A stretch of DNA of 64,000 nt from Sunxiuqinia elliptica (GCF_900113005.1 NZ_FONW01000018.1:1-64000), one strand, 5' to 3'. Shown: positions 49,200-59,008, counted from the first letter of the stretch. Program-made: numbers and translations. The notes: generated by a model from the letters alone, not told the origin.

Positions 49200-51476
49200 A
49201 TGGAAAAGTCAGTTTACCAGGATGCCCTGTGGTATCATAAGAAAGGCCGCCCCGGAAAAATTGAAGTTGTTCCTACCAAACCGCACGACACACAGTACGA
49301 TTTGTCACTTGCCTACACGCCAGGAGTTGCTCAACCCTGTCGCGAAATTCAGCAAAACGAAGAACTTGCTTATGATTACACTTCGAAGGGAAACCTGGTG
49401 GCTGTTATTTCAAATGGAACGGCTGTTCTTGGTTTGGGGGATATTGGGCCACTTGCCGGAAAGCCGGTGATGGAAGGCAAGGGGATGCTGTTCAAAATTT
49501 TTGCGGATGTGGATGTTTTCGATATCGAGGTGAATGAAAAAGATCCGGATCGTTTGATTGAAGTGATCAAGGCAATTGCTCCAACTTTTGGAGGGATCAA
49601 CCTGGAAGATATTAAAGCTCCCGAATGTTTTGAGATTGAAACCCGACTGAAGGAAGAGTTAGATATTCCGGTTTTTCACGATGATCAGCATGGAACGGCT
49701 ATTATCTCAGGGGCTGGATTATTAAACGCCTTGGAGTTGAATGGGAAGGCAATTGACTCGATCCGGGTGGTGATCAATGGAGCTGGAGCTGCAGCCATTT
49801 CGTGTGCGAAGCTATATCTTGGTTTAGGAGTGAAAAAAGAGAATCTGGTGATGCTCGATAGCAAAGGGGTACTCAATGAGAAACGAACTGATCTAAATTC
49901 AGCAAAACAAGAATTTGTGACCAATGAAGCTTACTCCACCTTAAAAGAAGCGATGGTTGGAGCCGATGTTTTTCTTGGGCTATCGGTTGGGAATGTGGTA
50001 TCAGGCGATATGGTGAAATCCATGGCGAAAGATCCCATTGTGTTTGCCATGGCTAACCCAACTCCGGAGATTAGCTACGAAGAAGCTACGGCAGCCCGAC
50101 CGGACTTAATTATGGCGACTGGGCGAAGCGATTATCCCAATCAAATTAATAATGTGCTGGGCTTTCCATTTATTTTTCGAGGAGCTTTGGATGTTCGTGC
50201 CCGAATGATCAATGAAGAGATGAAGATTGCTGCAGTAAAAGCGTTGGCCGATTTAACCAAAAAATATGTTCCCGAGTTGGTCACCAAGGCCTATAATATG
50301 GAGAACATTGTTTTTGGTAAAGAATACATTATTCCTAAACCCTTGGATCCACGCTTGATAACAACGGTGGCTCCAGCTGTTGCCCGGGCTGCCATGGAGA
50401 GTGGCGTGGCTGCTCGCCCAATTACGGATTGGGAAGCCTATGAACGAGAGTTGGGAGCTCGCTTAGGCCTGGAGAATAAGTTGGTCATGACCATTTGCAA
50501 CAAAGCTAAAAAGGCACCTAAACGAGTTGTTTTTGCGGATGCCAATAACCTGAAAATGTTGAAAGCAGCCCGCTTTGTCGTTGACCAGGGAATTGCCAAG
50601 CCCATTTTGTTGGGTAATCGGAAATTGATTGAATCTATTCAGAAAGAGAACAGGCTGGAGCTATCGGATATTCCGATAATTGATATTTTCCACGATATAT
50701 CCGAAAGGCGTCGTATGAGATTGGCTGAAGTACTTTATGAAAAACGAAAGCGTAAGGGAATGACGCAGGAGGAAGCTGTTGAGAAGATGTACAACTATGA
50801 TTATTTCGGTTGTGTGATGGTTGAAACCGGAGAAGCTGATGCGTTTATTTCTGGTTTTTCTCGGAAATATGCCGACACCATTCGTCCCGCGTTGCATGTG
50901 ATTGGAACCAAGGAGGATTTTCATCACATTGCTGGGATGTATATTTTGCTGACGCAGAAAGGGCCATTGTTCCTGGCTGATACTACGGTTAACTCCGATC
51001 CCGATCCGCAGGTGATTGCCGATACGACGGTGTTGGTGGCCAATGAAGTGAAACGTTTTAAAATTGAACCACGCATTGCCGTATTGAGCTACTCCAATTT
51101 TGGAGCATTTAAAGGAAAAGGAAGTCCAGTGAGAGCGAAAGAGGCTGTTCGCATTTTGCACGAAAACTACCCGGACTTAGTGGTTGATGGTGAAATGCAA
51201 GCCAATTATGCATTGAATGGAGCTCTACGAAATCGAAAATTCCCATTCTGTAGGCTTGGTGATCAGGATGCCAATGTCTTGATTTGCCCGAACCTAAGTT
51301 CCGGGAACATTTTGTACAAAGTTCTGCAGGAATTGGGCACCGCAAAAGCCATTGGCCCTATTTTGTTGGGAATGAAAAAACCGATTCATGTCCTCCAAAT
51401 GGAAAGTTCAGTCCGCGAGATTGTCAACTTGGTGGCAATTGCAGTGGTTGATGCTCAAGAGGCCGTTGAAGAATGA
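49200..51476 (+). CDS. maeB: NADP-dependent malic enzyme fused to a phosphotransacetylase-like domain
   Basis: A 758-residue two-domain enzyme of the MaeB type that decarboxylates malate to pyruvate with NADP reduction. The malic N-domain (about 10-155) holds [11 protein letters not shown] and [11 protein letters not shown]. The NAD(P)-binding domain (about 160-390) holds [18 protein letters not shown] and [19 protein letters not shown]. The C-terminal third (about 425-750) is a phosphotransacetylase-like domain ([23 protein letters not shown]) that acts as an allosteric acetyl-CoA sensor in characterised MaeB. A TTG eight codons upstream (49176) extends the frame, but ATG at 49200 begins the conserved [20 protein letters not shown]. 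Confidence 0.95.
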   Translation: MEKSVYQDALWYHKKGRPGKIEVVPTKPHDTQYDLSLAYTPGVAQPCREIQQNEELAYDYTSKGNLVAVISNGTAVLGLGDIGPLAGKPVMEGKGMLFKIFADVDVFDIEVNEKDPDRLIEVIKAIAPTFGGINLEDIKAPECFEIETRLKEELDIPVFHDDQHGTAIISGAGLLNALELNGKAIDSIRVVINGAGAAAISCAKLYLGLGVKKENLVMLDSKGVLNEKRTDLNSAKQEFVTNEAYSTLKEAMVGADVFLGLSVGNVVSGDMVKSMAKDPIVFAMANPTPEISYEEATAARPDLIMATGRSDYPNQINNVLGFPFIFRGALDVRARMINEEMKIAAVKALADLTKKYVPELVTKAYNMENIVFGKEYIIPKPLDPRLITTVAPAVARAAMESGVAARPITDWEAYERELGARLGLENKLVMTICNKAKKAPKRVVFADANNLKMLKAARFVVDQGIAKPILLGNRKLIESIQKENRLELSDIPIIDIFHDISERRRMRLAEVLYEKRKRKGMTQEEAVEKMYNYDYFGCVMVETGEADAFISGFSRKYADTIRPALHVIGTKEDFHHIAGMYILLTQKGPLFLADTTVNSDPDPQVIADTTVLVANEVKRFKIEPRIAVLSYSNFGAFKGKGSPVRAKEAVRILHENYPDLVVDGEMQANYALNGALRNRKFPFCRLGDQDANVLICPNLSSGNILYKVLQELGTAKAIGPILLGMKKPIHVLQMESSVREIVNLVAIAVVDAQEAVEE

Positions 51477-51502
51477 TCGTTTAAATGAAAGCAGTAGCCT
51501 CT

Positions 51503-51829
51503 TTATGGAGTGACTGCTTTTAGCCCAATAATGGACGCAATGAGGATTGCCAGGAAAAAAAGTCTCCAGAAATCGGCTGGTTCTTTAAAAAAGAAAATGC
51601 CAACCAATACTGTTCCGACAGCTCCAATTCCGGTCCATACGGCATAGGCTGTTCCAATGGGTAATTCCTGAGTCGCTTTGACTAGTAAAAACATGCTGAT
51701 GGCTAGGCATAGCAAAAATCCCAGGTACCAGTAGGTAGCAACCAACCCTGCGGCATCTTTAGCTTTGCCCAGACAAAAAGCAAAACCAACTTCAAACAAT
51801 CCGGCAACGACCAATAAAATCCAATTCAT
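51503..51829 (-). CDS. SMR-family transporter, Gdx/SugE type
   Basis: A 108-residue four-helix inner-membrane exporter. Glu in helix 1 (MNWILLVVAGLFEVGFAF) is the family proton/substrate site. The pattern GTAYAVWTGIGAVGTVLVGIFFFKEP (about 56-81) and IGLKAVTP at the end match the Gdx/SugE guanidinium-exporter branch rather than the EmrE branch. Guanidinium export is thus the likely role. Start ATG at 51829 is used; the longer frame begins with TTG. Upstream is a 260-base leader with a small reading frame and a terminator-like hairpin. I found no guanidine riboswitch motif that I could recognise there. Confidence 0.85.
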   Translation of the reverse strand: MNWILLVVAGLFEVGFAFCLGKAKDAAGLVATYWYLGFLLCLAISMFLLVKATQELPIGTAYAVWTGIGAVGTVLVGIFFFKEPADFWRLFFLAILIASIIGLKAVTP

Positions 51830-51896
51830 CTTTATTAACAATTATTCTAAAAAACAACAAGGTGAAGATATTGAAAGTTTTTAGGAGGAAAAGACA

Positions 51897-51935
51897 AAAG
51901 GCCGGAAGTTGATGGTATTTTAACTCGAGGCCTTT
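51897..51935 (-). terminator. Terminator or attenuator hairpin upstream of gdx-like gene
   Basis: AAAGGCC (51897-51903) and GGCCTTT (51929-51935) form a 7-bp stem extended by an internal GAGTT/AACTT pairing; on the minus strand it is followed by TTTTGTCTTTT. It lies between the small leader ORF and the exporter, so it could either end a small transcript or attenuate gdx expression. Confidence 0.55.
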
Positions 51936-51954
51936 AGCTTTAGTTATTCTTCAG

Positions 51955-52068
51955 CTACTTGGTTGGAACTGTTTTCTTGTTCTTCGAGAAGACTAAGAAT
52001 TTTAGGGCGTGAAGCTTTGATTTGACCATAGTCAAGGTGCAAGGTGGTGTGCGATAGATTTCTTTCAT
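51955..52068 (-). CDS. Possible 37-codon leader peptide or gene remnant
   Basis: ATG at 52068 opens MKEIYRTPPCTLTMVKSKLH and ends TAG after 37 residues, basic in its second half. In the next frame an open stretch (stop TAA at 51944-51946, open to about 52084, no ATG) reads SYERNLSHTTLHLDYGQIKA and then RPKILSLLEEQENSSNQVAEE, which looks more like real protein sequence. The region is therefore either a leader peptide for the Gdx-type gene or the decayed 3' end of an older gene. I recognise neither product. Confidence 0.25.
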   Translation of the reverse strand: MKEIYRTPPCTLTMVKSKLHALKFLVFSKNKKTVPTK

Positions 52069-52096
52069 AGCTGAATAGCTTTGTTTATTTAGTTTT

Positions 52097-52104
52097 CAAA
52101 CATA
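52097..52104 (-). promoter_or_regulatory. -7 box upstream of leader ORF
   Basis: TATGTTTG on the minus strand is an exact -7 consensus; no TTTG is present at -33. Transcription would start near 52091, 23 bases before the 37-codon frame. The rest of 51842-52288 contains nothing else I can support. Confidence 0.4.
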
Positions 52105-52288
52105 GAGATCACGGAGTTTCTTGTTATTTCTTTTGTTGTTTTAATGGATTCTGGAAAAATCATGAACAAGTTCGAAAGTCGTTGGCACGGAAGAATTTGC
52201 TATGAAACCCTTTTGAGGAGTTTAACAAATCAGGCTGGTTCTTGTTAAATGAAGACAGAACAAGTATGGAGTAAAAAATAATAAAGAA

Positions 52289-52657
52289 ATGAATAAGACA
52301 ATTCTACTGACAGCCGCATTTTTATTGGCCTTGGCTGTAATTTTAGGTGCTTTTGGAGCGCATGGCCTGAAAGAAAAGCTGGGGAATGAAATGATGCAGA
52401 TTTACAAAACGGGCGTGGAGTACCACTTTTATCATGCGCTGGGGCTGTTGCTGGTTGGCGTTTTGTCAGCCCAAATGCCGTCTTCTTTGATGAATTGGTC
52501 GGCCATTTGTTTAACTGTGGGGATCGTCATTTTCTCAGGAAGCTTATACACGTTGGCCATAACCGGAGTTCGTTGGCTTGGAGCAATTACCCCTTTGGGA
52601 GGTTTAAGCTTTATCGCCGGCTGGGTATTACTCTTTATTGCCGTGTGGAAAAAATAA
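52289..52657 (+). CDS. DUF423 small membrane protein (YgdD-like)
   Basis: A 122-residue inner-membrane protein with four helices and the DUF423 pattern: LAVILGAFGAHGLKEKLG (about 14-31), YKTGVEYHFYHALGLLLVG (about 39-57), GIVIFSGSLYTLAITG and ITPLGGLSFIAGWVLL. Function across the family is unknown. It is a single-gene unit that shares a bidirectional terminator with the RND efflux operon. Confidence 0.92.
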   Translation: MNKTILLTAAFLLALAVILGAFGAHGLKEKLGNEMMQIYKTGVEYHFYHALGLLLVGVLSAQMPSSLMNWSAICLTVGIVIFSGSLYTLAITGVRWLGAITPLGGLSFIAGWVLLFIAVWKK

Positions 52658-52690
52658 AAAAAACGGAAGCGTAACTGCTTCCGTTTTTTT
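52656..52690. terminator. Bidirectional Rho-independent terminator
   Basis: ACGGAAGC (52663-52670) and GCTTCCGT (52677-52684) form the stem, loop GTAACT, with A-run to the left and T-run to the right, so it terminates both the DUF423 gene (plus) and the efflux operon (minus). Confidence 0.95.
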
Positions 52691-52703
52691 GCAATACTTG
52701 AAA

Positions 52704-54101
52704 CTATCTCCAGCCACCTCCCAGTGCCCGGTATAGTGAAACAACTGCAGTGAGTTGCTGTATCTGGTCGTTTACTTGGCTAAGTTGTGCACCAAGTAAA
52801 CTTTGTTGTGCATTCAACACCTCCGTATAGGTTGCCGAGCCAAAGCTGAGCAATTCCTGGGTGTATTCAACCGATTTTTTGAGCGCCTCGAGTTGTGAGT
52901 CCCGCAAAACCATTTTCTTTTCCGAGTTGTCGTACAGGCTAAGTGCGTTGTTAACTTCTTGCCCGGCCTGTAGCAACGTGCTCTTCAAATTTTGGAGAGC
53001 AGCTTCCTGTTTGGTTTCCGCTACCTTCAAGCGAGTCACATTGGCTTTTTTTTGAAAGATGGGAGCCGCCAAACCGCCAATAACGTTGGCTGCAAAAGAT
53101 GAAGGATCCAATAGTTCATCTAACTCGGTAGCCCCAAATCCCGATGAAGCCGTAAGGGTTAACGAAGGATAGAAATAAGCCCGGGCATTGTTTGTTAATT
53201 CGTAAGCCTGCATAACCTGGAATTCAGCTTGCATAACATCTGGACGATTATCCAACAGTTGAGCAGGAATACCGGCAGCCAATGTGCTATTGATTTCTTG
53301 CTCACTTAACGAACCGCGTTCAACGGGGCCAGGCACTCTTCCCAGTAGTGAGGACAGTGCATTCTCTGTTTCCCTGATTTGTTGATCCAAGTCGGGTAAA
53401 GTTACTTCAGCGGCATAACGGGCTGCTTCACTTTGCACAATGGCAGCTCCTGTTACGAGTCCGCTTTCTTTCAGAACTTTCATTGTTTCAACTAAGTCAA
53501 TGTTATTGGCAACCGTTTGCTTGGTTATTTCCAGTTTTGCATCGAGTGCTGCAAGCTGGTAATAATACATGGCTATTGTTGAAATCAAGCGCGTTTGAAC
53601 TGCTTTTTGCCCGGCATCAGTTGCCAACAGGTTGGCGTAGGCAGCACGCTTTGAGCTTCGCAGTTTTCCCCAGATATCAATTTCCCAACTGGCTTCAAGT
53701 CCCAGCTGGTATGAGGTAACATCGCGAGGTCCGTTAGGGTAAACTGACTCAGGATTGCGTGTGTAATTCTGCGATGCTCTGGCTGAAACTCCCGGAAGTA
53801 AAGCGGCTTTCCCTTGTGTTAAATAAGCTTCTGCTTCGAGTACTCGTTGCACAGCAATCTGCATGTCCGGATTATTGGCAAGTCCTTCAGTAATTGAATT
53901 TTTCAGAAAAGGGTCTGTAAAAAGTTCCTCCCATGGCTGTGTTGCGATGGTGGTTGAGTCCGTATTTTCTACGGCTCCGTACAACCCTTCTGTTTCGACT
54001 GTTGATCGTTGAAATTGGCGTGATGTTCCACAAGAGAACAACAGAGCCGAAGTTCCAATCAGCAGTAGTATTTGTTTGAATGAATGTATCTTCATAATCA
54101 T
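52704..54101 (-). CDS. RND efflux outer-membrane factor (TolC/OprM-type lipoprotein)
   Basis: A 465-residue outer-membrane channel of the NodT/OprM type. The lipoprotein signal ILLLIGTSALLFSCGTSR gives lipidated Cys. Two outer-membrane-efflux repeats follow, with helical hairpins such as LVETMKVLKESGLVTGAAIVQSEAARYAAEV and PDVMQAEFQVMQAYELTNNARAYFYPSLTL. A TTG at 54125 would extend the frame into the pump gene; ATG at 54101 is preferred, preceded by an A-rich stretch. It is the last gene of the marR-adaptor-pump-channel operon. Confidence 0.92.
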   Translation of the reverse strand: MIMKIHSFKQILLLIGTSALLFSCGTSRQFQRSTVETEGLYGAVENTDSTTIATQPWEELFTDPFLKNSITEGLANNPDMQIAVQRVLEAEAYLTQGKAALLPGVSARASQNYTRNPESVYPNGPRDVTSYQLGLEASWEIDIWGKLRSSKRAAYANLLATDAGQKAVQTRLISTIAMYYYQLAALDAKLEITKQTVANNIDLVETMKVLKESGLVTGAAIVQSEAARYAAEVTLPDLDQQIRETENALSSLLGRVPGPVERGSLSEQEINSTLAAGIPAQLLDNRPDVMQAEFQVMQAYELTNNARAYFYPSLTLTASSGFGATELDELLDPSSFAANVIGGLAAPIFQKKANVTRLKVAETKQEAALQNLKSTLLQAGQEVNNALSLYDNSEKKMVLRDSQLEALKKSVEYTQELLSFGSATYTEVLNAQQSLLGAQLSQVNDQIQQLTAVVSLYRALGGGWR

Positions 54102-54117
54102 TTTCTTTTTTGCCGGC

Positions 54118-57100
54118 TTATTCAAAACTGTTTAATTCTGAAATTTCCTTGATTTCAGGTTTCTTAACCTTTTCCTGTAGCGTTTGGAACAGCACGTACA
54201 TGGATGGAATAACCAGGATTCCGATCATGGTTCCAATTAACATTCCACCTACAGCACCCACACCAATGGAGCGGTTTCCGTTGGCTCCAACACCTGTTGC
54301 CAACACCAATGGAATTAGTCCAAAGATGAATGCAAATGAGGTCATCAGGATCGGACGTAAACGTGCGGTCGCCCCTTCAATGGCCGATTGAACAATGCTC
54401 ATGCCTGCCTGGCGTCGTTGCAATGCAAACTCAACTATCAGAATGGCATTTTTTGCCAGCAAACCAATCAACATGATTAAAGAGATTTGCAGGTAGATGT
54501 TGTTCTCAACACCCATAATACGGGCAAAGATGAACGATCCGGCAATACCAATCGGTAATGAAAAGATGATTGATAACGGCAATAGGAAACTTTCGTACTG
54601 AGCTGCCAGCAAGAAGTACACGAAAATCAAACTCAAAATAAAGATGATGATGGATTGGTTCCCAGACTTTAATTCTTCTCTGGTAAGTCCGGAAAACTCA
54701 TAACCATAGCCGGTTGGAAGGGTTTCTGCTGCTACTTCCTGTACCGCTAAAATTGCATCACCGGTACTGTAGCCGGGGTTTGGAGCTCCATTAACATCGA
54801 TCGAGGTATACATGTTAAAGCGCGTAATGTTTTCTGGACCATAAACCCGTTTTAGGTTGATGAACTCCGTAATTGGTGCCATCTCTCCAGAGGGTGTCCG
54901 GATATAGATGTTGTTGAGGTCTTCCGGATTTCCCCGGTAGTTAGCCTCTGACTGAACCATAATCCGGTATTGTTTACCAAAGCGGTTGAAGTCGGATGCA
55001 TAGTAGCCTCCAATATAACCTTGCAGTGTTGTTAAGACCGAGTTGACTGGAATGCCAGACTGCTTGCAACGAGCCACATTCACATCAACCTGGTATTGTG
55101 GAAAGTTGGTGTTGAATGAAGTGGTGGCATACTGAACTTCTGGACGCTGATTAAGTTTTCCCAAAAAGTTTTTGGAAATCTCCTCAAACTTCTTGATATC
55201 ACCTCCGGTTTTATCTTCAAGCTTGAGCTCAATTCCACCAGAGATACTAAATCCAGGAACCATTGGAGGTGTAAAAATGATGATTCGGGCATCTTTGATT
55301 TGTGAGGTTGCACCATAGAGTTTCCCAATTACACTGTTGAGGTCTTCTCCTTCATCTTCTCGCTCTTCAAAAGGTTTCAGGTTACAGATTACCATTCCGT
55401 AGGAACTACCACGTCCACTAATCAGGGACATTCCAACAACGGTTGATCGGCTTTCAACTTCGGGAGTGTTGGCCAAGATTGCATCAACTTGGTTGGCAAT
55501 CCTCCGAGTTTCCTCCATGGATGTTGCAGGAGGCAGACTGATGTCAACAAACATACGTCCGGTGTCTTCTGCAGGAACAAATCCTGTTGGGGTTGTTTTC
55601 ATCAAGAAGTAGAGTGCTCCGGAAAATGCAATGATTAGCACAGGCGAGATCCACCTTTTTTTCATCAGGAAGCTTGTCGTGTGCTTGTATTTATTGGTCA
55701 TCGCATCAAAAGCCACGTTGAATGACGTATAAAAACGTTGCAGATAGCTTTGCTTTTTCTCTGGATCGTGTTGATGTGGTTTCAGGAAGATAGCACAAAG
55801 TGCCGGGCTAAGCGTTAGGGCGTTGATGGCCGAAAGGATAATGGATATGGCCAGGGTAATCCCAAACTGCTTATAGAAAACACCGGTTGTTCCGGTAATA
55901 AATGCTACAGGAACAAACACTGCTGACATCACCAAGGTAATTGAAACAATTGCTGTAGAGATTTCATTCATCGCTGAAACAGCAGCTTCTTTGGCATTTT
56001 TGGCTCCTTTGTCCAGCTTGGCATGGACGGCTTCAACAACAACAATGGCATCATCTACCACAATTCCAATGGCCAGGATGAGTGCAAAAAGGGTAAGCAA
56101 GTTGATGGTAAATCCAAAAATATTTAGGAAAAAGAAGGTACCAACAATCGCTACTGGAACCGATATTGCAGGGATCAGCGTCGCTCTAAAATTCTGTAGG
56201 AAGACAAACACAACGATGAATACCAGAATGAAGGCTTCAATCAGCGTGTGAATTACTTTTTCAATGGAGCTGTCCAAAAACTGGTTGGCATCCATCAGGA
56301 TTTCATAGGTAATTCCGGGAGGGAACGATTTTGATGCTTCTTCCAAGACCTCTTTGGCTTCAATAATTACTTCGCGGGCATTGGACCCTGCTGATTGGAA
56401 GACTGCCATGGCAATTCCCGGGCTCCCTTGTGTTGAAGTTGAAATGGAATAATTAAGTGCTCCCAATTCGATTCGGGCAATATCAGTTAACCGTAAAATA
56501 TTACCGTCTTGGTCTGCTTTAATAATGATGTCTTCAAATTCTTCGGGTTGAGTCAGCTTTCCTTTGTACTTCAAGACATACTCAAACGACTGGTTATTTT
56601 GTTCTCCCAGACGGCCGGGAGCTGCTTCGAGGTTTTGCTCATTCAGTGCAGCAATAACATCGGTTGGAACCAAGTTGTAGGCGGCCATAACGTCTGGCTT
56701 TAACCAAATTCGCATGGAATAATCTTTGGCACCAAAAACCATCGCTTCACCTACCCCGTTGATCCGCTGGATTTGCGGGATAACATTGATCCGGCTATAG
56801 TTTTGCAGGAAGGTCTCATCGTACTGGCCATCTTCGTTGTATAATGAGAAAACCATCAACATACTGTTTTGCCGCTTTGCCGTGATAACTCCGGCCCTTG
56901 TTACCTCCGAAGGAAGTAGGGCAGTGGCTCGAGCTACCCGGTTTTGAACGTTTACAGCAGCCATATCCGCATCGGTTCCTTGTTTAAAGTAAACCTGAAT
57001 GGTTGCCGAACCGTCGTTACTGGCCGTTGATGTCATGTAGGTCATGTCTTCAACACCGTTAATCTGCTCTTCCAGCGGGGTGACCACACTTTTCAATACG

Positions 57101-57267
57101 GTTTCGGCATTGGCTCCGGTATAGTTGGCCGAAACACGGATGGTTGGAGGGGCAATATCCGGGTATTGCTCGATGGGAAGACTAATAATTCCCAGAACTC
57201 CCAGAATAACGATAATAATGGATATGACCGATGAAAGAATCGGTCTTTCTATAAATTTTCTAAACAT
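54118..57267 (-). CDS. RND efflux pump, AcrB/HAE1 type
   Basis: A 1049-residue inner-membrane proton-drug antiporter with 12 helices and two large periplasmic loops. MFRKFIERPILSSVISIIIVI is the usual start; NYTGANAETVLKSVVTPLEEQINGV begins the porter domain; GIVVDDAIVVVEAV carries the proton-relay Asp pair in helix 4; and GLLAKNAILIVEFA lies in helix 10 with the relay Lys. The order GTTGVFYKQFGITLAISIILSA and the large loop with FPPGITYEILMDANQFLD fit HAE1 multidrug pumps. Substrates cannot be read from sequence. Confidence 0.95.
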   Translation of the reverse strand: MFRKFIERPILSSVISIIIVILGVLGIISLPIEQYPDIAPPTIRVSANYTGANAETVLKSVVTPLEEQINGVEDMTYMTSTASNDGSATIQVYFKQGTDADMAAVNVQNRVARATALLPSEVTRAGVITAKRQNSMLMVFSLYNEDGQYDETFLQNYSRINVIPQIQRINGVGEAMVFGAKDYSMRIWLKPDVMAAYNLVPTDVIAALNEQNLEAAPGRLGEQNNQSFEYVLKYKGKLTQPEEFEDIIIKADQDGNILRLTDIARIELGALNYSISTSTQGSPGIAMAVFQSAGSNAREVIIEAKEVLEEASKSFPPGITYEILMDANQFLDSSIEKVIHTLIEAFILVFIVVFVFLQNFRATLIPAISVPVAIVGTFFFLNIFGFTINLLTLFALILAIGIVVDDAIVVVEAVHAKLDKGAKNAKEAAVSAMNEISTAIVSITLVMSAVFVPVAFITGTTGVFYKQFGITLAISIILSAINALTLSPALCAIFLKPHQHDPEKKQSYLQRFYTSFNVAFDAMTNKYKHTTSFLMKKRWISPVLIIAFSGALYFLMKTTPTGFVPAEDTGRMFVDISLPPATSMEETRRIANQVDAILANTPEVESRSTVVGMSLISGRGSSYGMVICNLKPFEEREDEGEDLNSVIGKLYGATSQIKDARIIIFTPPMVPGFSISGGIELKLEDKTGGDIKKFEEISKNFLGKLNQRPEVQYATTSFNTNFPQYQVDVNVARCKQSGIPVNSVLTTLQGYIGGYYASDFNRFGKQYRIMVQSEANYRGNPEDLNNIYIRTPSGEMAPITEFINLKRVYGPENITRFNMYTSIDVNGAPNPGYSTGDAILAVQEVAAETLPTGYGYEFSGLTREELKSGNQSIIIFILSLIFVYFLLAAQYESFLLPLSIIFSLPIGIAGSFIFARIMGVENNIYLQISLIMLIGLLAKNAILIVEFALQRRQAGMSIVQSAIEGATARLRPILMTSFAFIFGLIPLVLATGVGANGNRSIGVGAVGGMLIGTMIGILVIPSMYVLFQTLQEKVKKPEIKEISELNSFE

Positions 57268-57293
57268 GATTTGTCGCTAATTTTCTGGTTTAA

Positions 57294-58457
57294 CTAGTTG
57301 GAAGAGTTATTCGCTTCAGCTTGAAGATCAAGTTTTACCAGTTTCGGTTTAATTGGGGTATTGTCTCTTAGTCCCGCAATTCCTTCAACGACTACCTTAT
57401 CTCCTTTTGCCAGGCCAGAGGTTACAATGTAATTATCTTTCAGGTTTCCGACGATAACTTCTATGGGCGTTGTTTTTGCCTGATTGTCATTGCTAACAGT
57501 GTATACAAAATGTCTTCCTTGTAATTCAAATGTGGCTTTTTGAGGAATCAGTAAAGCCGAATTAAGATGCTGATGAATACGTACCGTTCCGCTACTTCCG
57601 TTTCTTAAGATGGCATTTGTGTTGGGGAAGGTTGCACGTATGTTAACAGCACCGGTAGCGATATCAACCAAACCACTTGCAGTTTGAATGTTTCCTGTTT
57701 GTGAGTAGACCGAGTTATCAGCAAGGACTAATGAAACATCGGCCATTTGTCCAAACTTTTGCTGCAGGTTGTCTCCTTCCAGTTCATTGGTGAGCTGCAG
57801 AAAGTCTTTTTCATTCATCGAAAAGTAGGCATACATTTCCTGGGTGTTTGAAACGGTTGTTAGTGGTTGTGCAATGGCACTGCTTACTAAACTTCCAACG
57901 CGGTAGGGGAAAGTTCCTATAATCCCATCTGTGGGGCTGGTTATTCTTGTGTATTGCAGGTTGGCTTTAGCATTTGCCAGATTGGCTTTTGCCTGAGCAA
58001 GCTGAGCTTCTTTGGCCTGCAATGCTGATTCTGCCGACTCCAATTCAAACGAACTTACAATGTTCTTTTCTACCAGCGGTTTGGTCTTTTTTAAGGTGAT
58101 TTGCGCTGCGACAATTTGAGCTTCAGCAACTTTTACTTGAGCTTCAGCTGAGCGCACGGTGGCTTGAAGGTCGTTGGCATTTAGTCGGAATAACACTTGT
58201 CCTTTTTTGACGGATGCTCCTTCGTCAACTAAAATTTCTTCGATATAACCTGCTACCCTGGGGCGGATCTCAACGGTTTGCTTTCCTTGTAAGGTTGCCG
58301 GATAATGTTTGTCGAGCGTTACAGGGTGGGACTCAACGGTCATTACTTGGTATTCTTTTACCTGCCCGGCACTTCCCGGGCCTCCTTCTCCTTGTGAGTT
58401 TGAGCATGATGATGCTACAAACAGCGCAAAAATGAATGTCAAATTTCTTAAATGCAT
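57294..58457 (-). CDS. RND efflux periplasmic adaptor (AcrA/MexA type)
   Basis: A 387-residue membrane-fusion lipoprotein. LTFIFALFVASSCSNSQ provides lipidated Cys. Next come the biotinyl-lipoyl-like halves (VEIRPRVAGYIEEILVDEGASVKKGQVLFRL, and LQYTRITSPTDGIIGTFPYRVGSLVSS) around a coiled-coil hairpin (about 88-155: AQVKVAEAQIVAAQITLKKTKPLV). The beta-barrel and membrane-proximal domains end NYIVTSGLAKGDKVVVEGIAGLRDN. It links the pump to the channel. It lies 26 bp upstream of the pump gene. Confidence 0.94.
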   Translation of the reverse strand: MHLRNLTFIFALFVASSCSNSQGEGGPGSAGQVKEYQVMTVESHPVTLDKHYPATLQGKQTVEIRPRVAGYIEEILVDEGASVKKGQVLFRLNANDLQATVRSAEAQVKVAEAQIVAAQITLKKTKPLVEKNIVSSFELESAESALQAKEAQLAQAKANLANAKANLQYTRITSPTDGIIGTFPYRVGSLVSSAIAQPLTTVSNTQEMYAYFSMNEKDFLQLTNELEGDNLQQKFGQMADVSLVLADNSVYSQTGNIQTASGLVDIATGAVNIRATFPNTNAILRNGSSGTVRIHQHLNSALLIPQKATFELQGRHFVYTVSNDNQAKTTPIEVIVGNLKDNYIVTSGLAKGDKVVVEGIAGLRDNTPIKPKLVKLDLQAEANNSSN

Positions 58458-58506
58458 AATTGTTTCTGTCTTAGTTTTTGTTGTTTATTGCTAATGGTTG
58501 TTGTTG

Positions 58507-58953
58507 TCAACTATTTGGTATATTACTGCCTTCGCTATTTTCTCGAATCTTGTTTAAAACCCGGAAAAAGGTGAGAAACTCTTCATCAGTAACTCCTTGA
58601 AGCAGCTCATTGGAAAGAGATATCCCTGTTGCTCTTGCTTGAGTTAGCACTTGGTAACCTTTATGAGTTAAAATCAGATTTTTTTTTCGTTTATCTAATT
58701 TATCCGGGAGACGAACCAAATAACGTTTATCAATTAAAGTGTTTACTTGCCTCAGAATAGCCGATTTGTCTCTGATGATGATCTCGGATAAATCCTGTTG
58801 AGTCATGTCTTCTTTATCGCCTATTTCAAAAAGGATAACAACCAAATCAAAAGTTAGATCGATCTTTTGTTGTCTAAATTTCTCAGATAGCTTGCTTTTG
58901 AAGATTCGCATTGTTTTTCCCAGTAAATAACCGAGTGGTTTTTCCGTTTGCAT
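58507..58953 (-). CDS. MarR-family repressor of the efflux operon
   Basis: A 148-residue winged-helix protein: MTQQDLSEIIIRDKSAILRQVNTLIDKRYLVRLPDKLDKRKKNLILTHKGYQVL (about 54-107) contains the recognition helix and the DxRxK wing of MarR proteins. It is first in the operon, 49 bp before the adaptor gene. A perfect palindrome overlapping its own promoter makes autorepression and control of the pump very likely. The inducer is unknown. Confidence 0.93.
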   Translation of the reverse strand: MQTEKPLGYLLGKTMRIFKSKLSEKFRQQKIDLTFDLVVILFEIGDKEDMTQQDLSEIIIRDKSAILRQVNTLIDKRYLVRLPDKLDKRKKNLILTHKGYQVLTQARATGISLSNELLQGVTDEEFLTFFRVLNKIRENSEGSNIPNS

Positions 58954-58972
58954 GACTAGTTTTTATTTTTTG

Positions 58973-59008
58973 CAAAGCTAATTTTAGTTAGTTGATATTA
59001 TCAACTAA
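58973..59008 (-). promoter_or_regulatory. marR promoter with palindromic operator
   Basis: The minus-strand -7 box TAGCTTTG (58973-58980) is exact. TTAGTTGATA (58988-58997) and TATCAACTAA (58999-59008) form a perfect palindrome around one base, covering the spacer and the -33 position (TTGA, 59001-59004). Binding here would block RNA polymerase. Confidence 0.8.

Noticed and set aside
50661-51161. 166-codon minus-strand frame inside maeB
   Set aside because: Antisense to the PTA domain; no independent start signals.
54102-54125. TTG start of the outer-membrane channel overlapping the pump gene
   Set aside because: ATG codons at 54101 and 54095 directly precede the lipoprotein signal and need no rare start.
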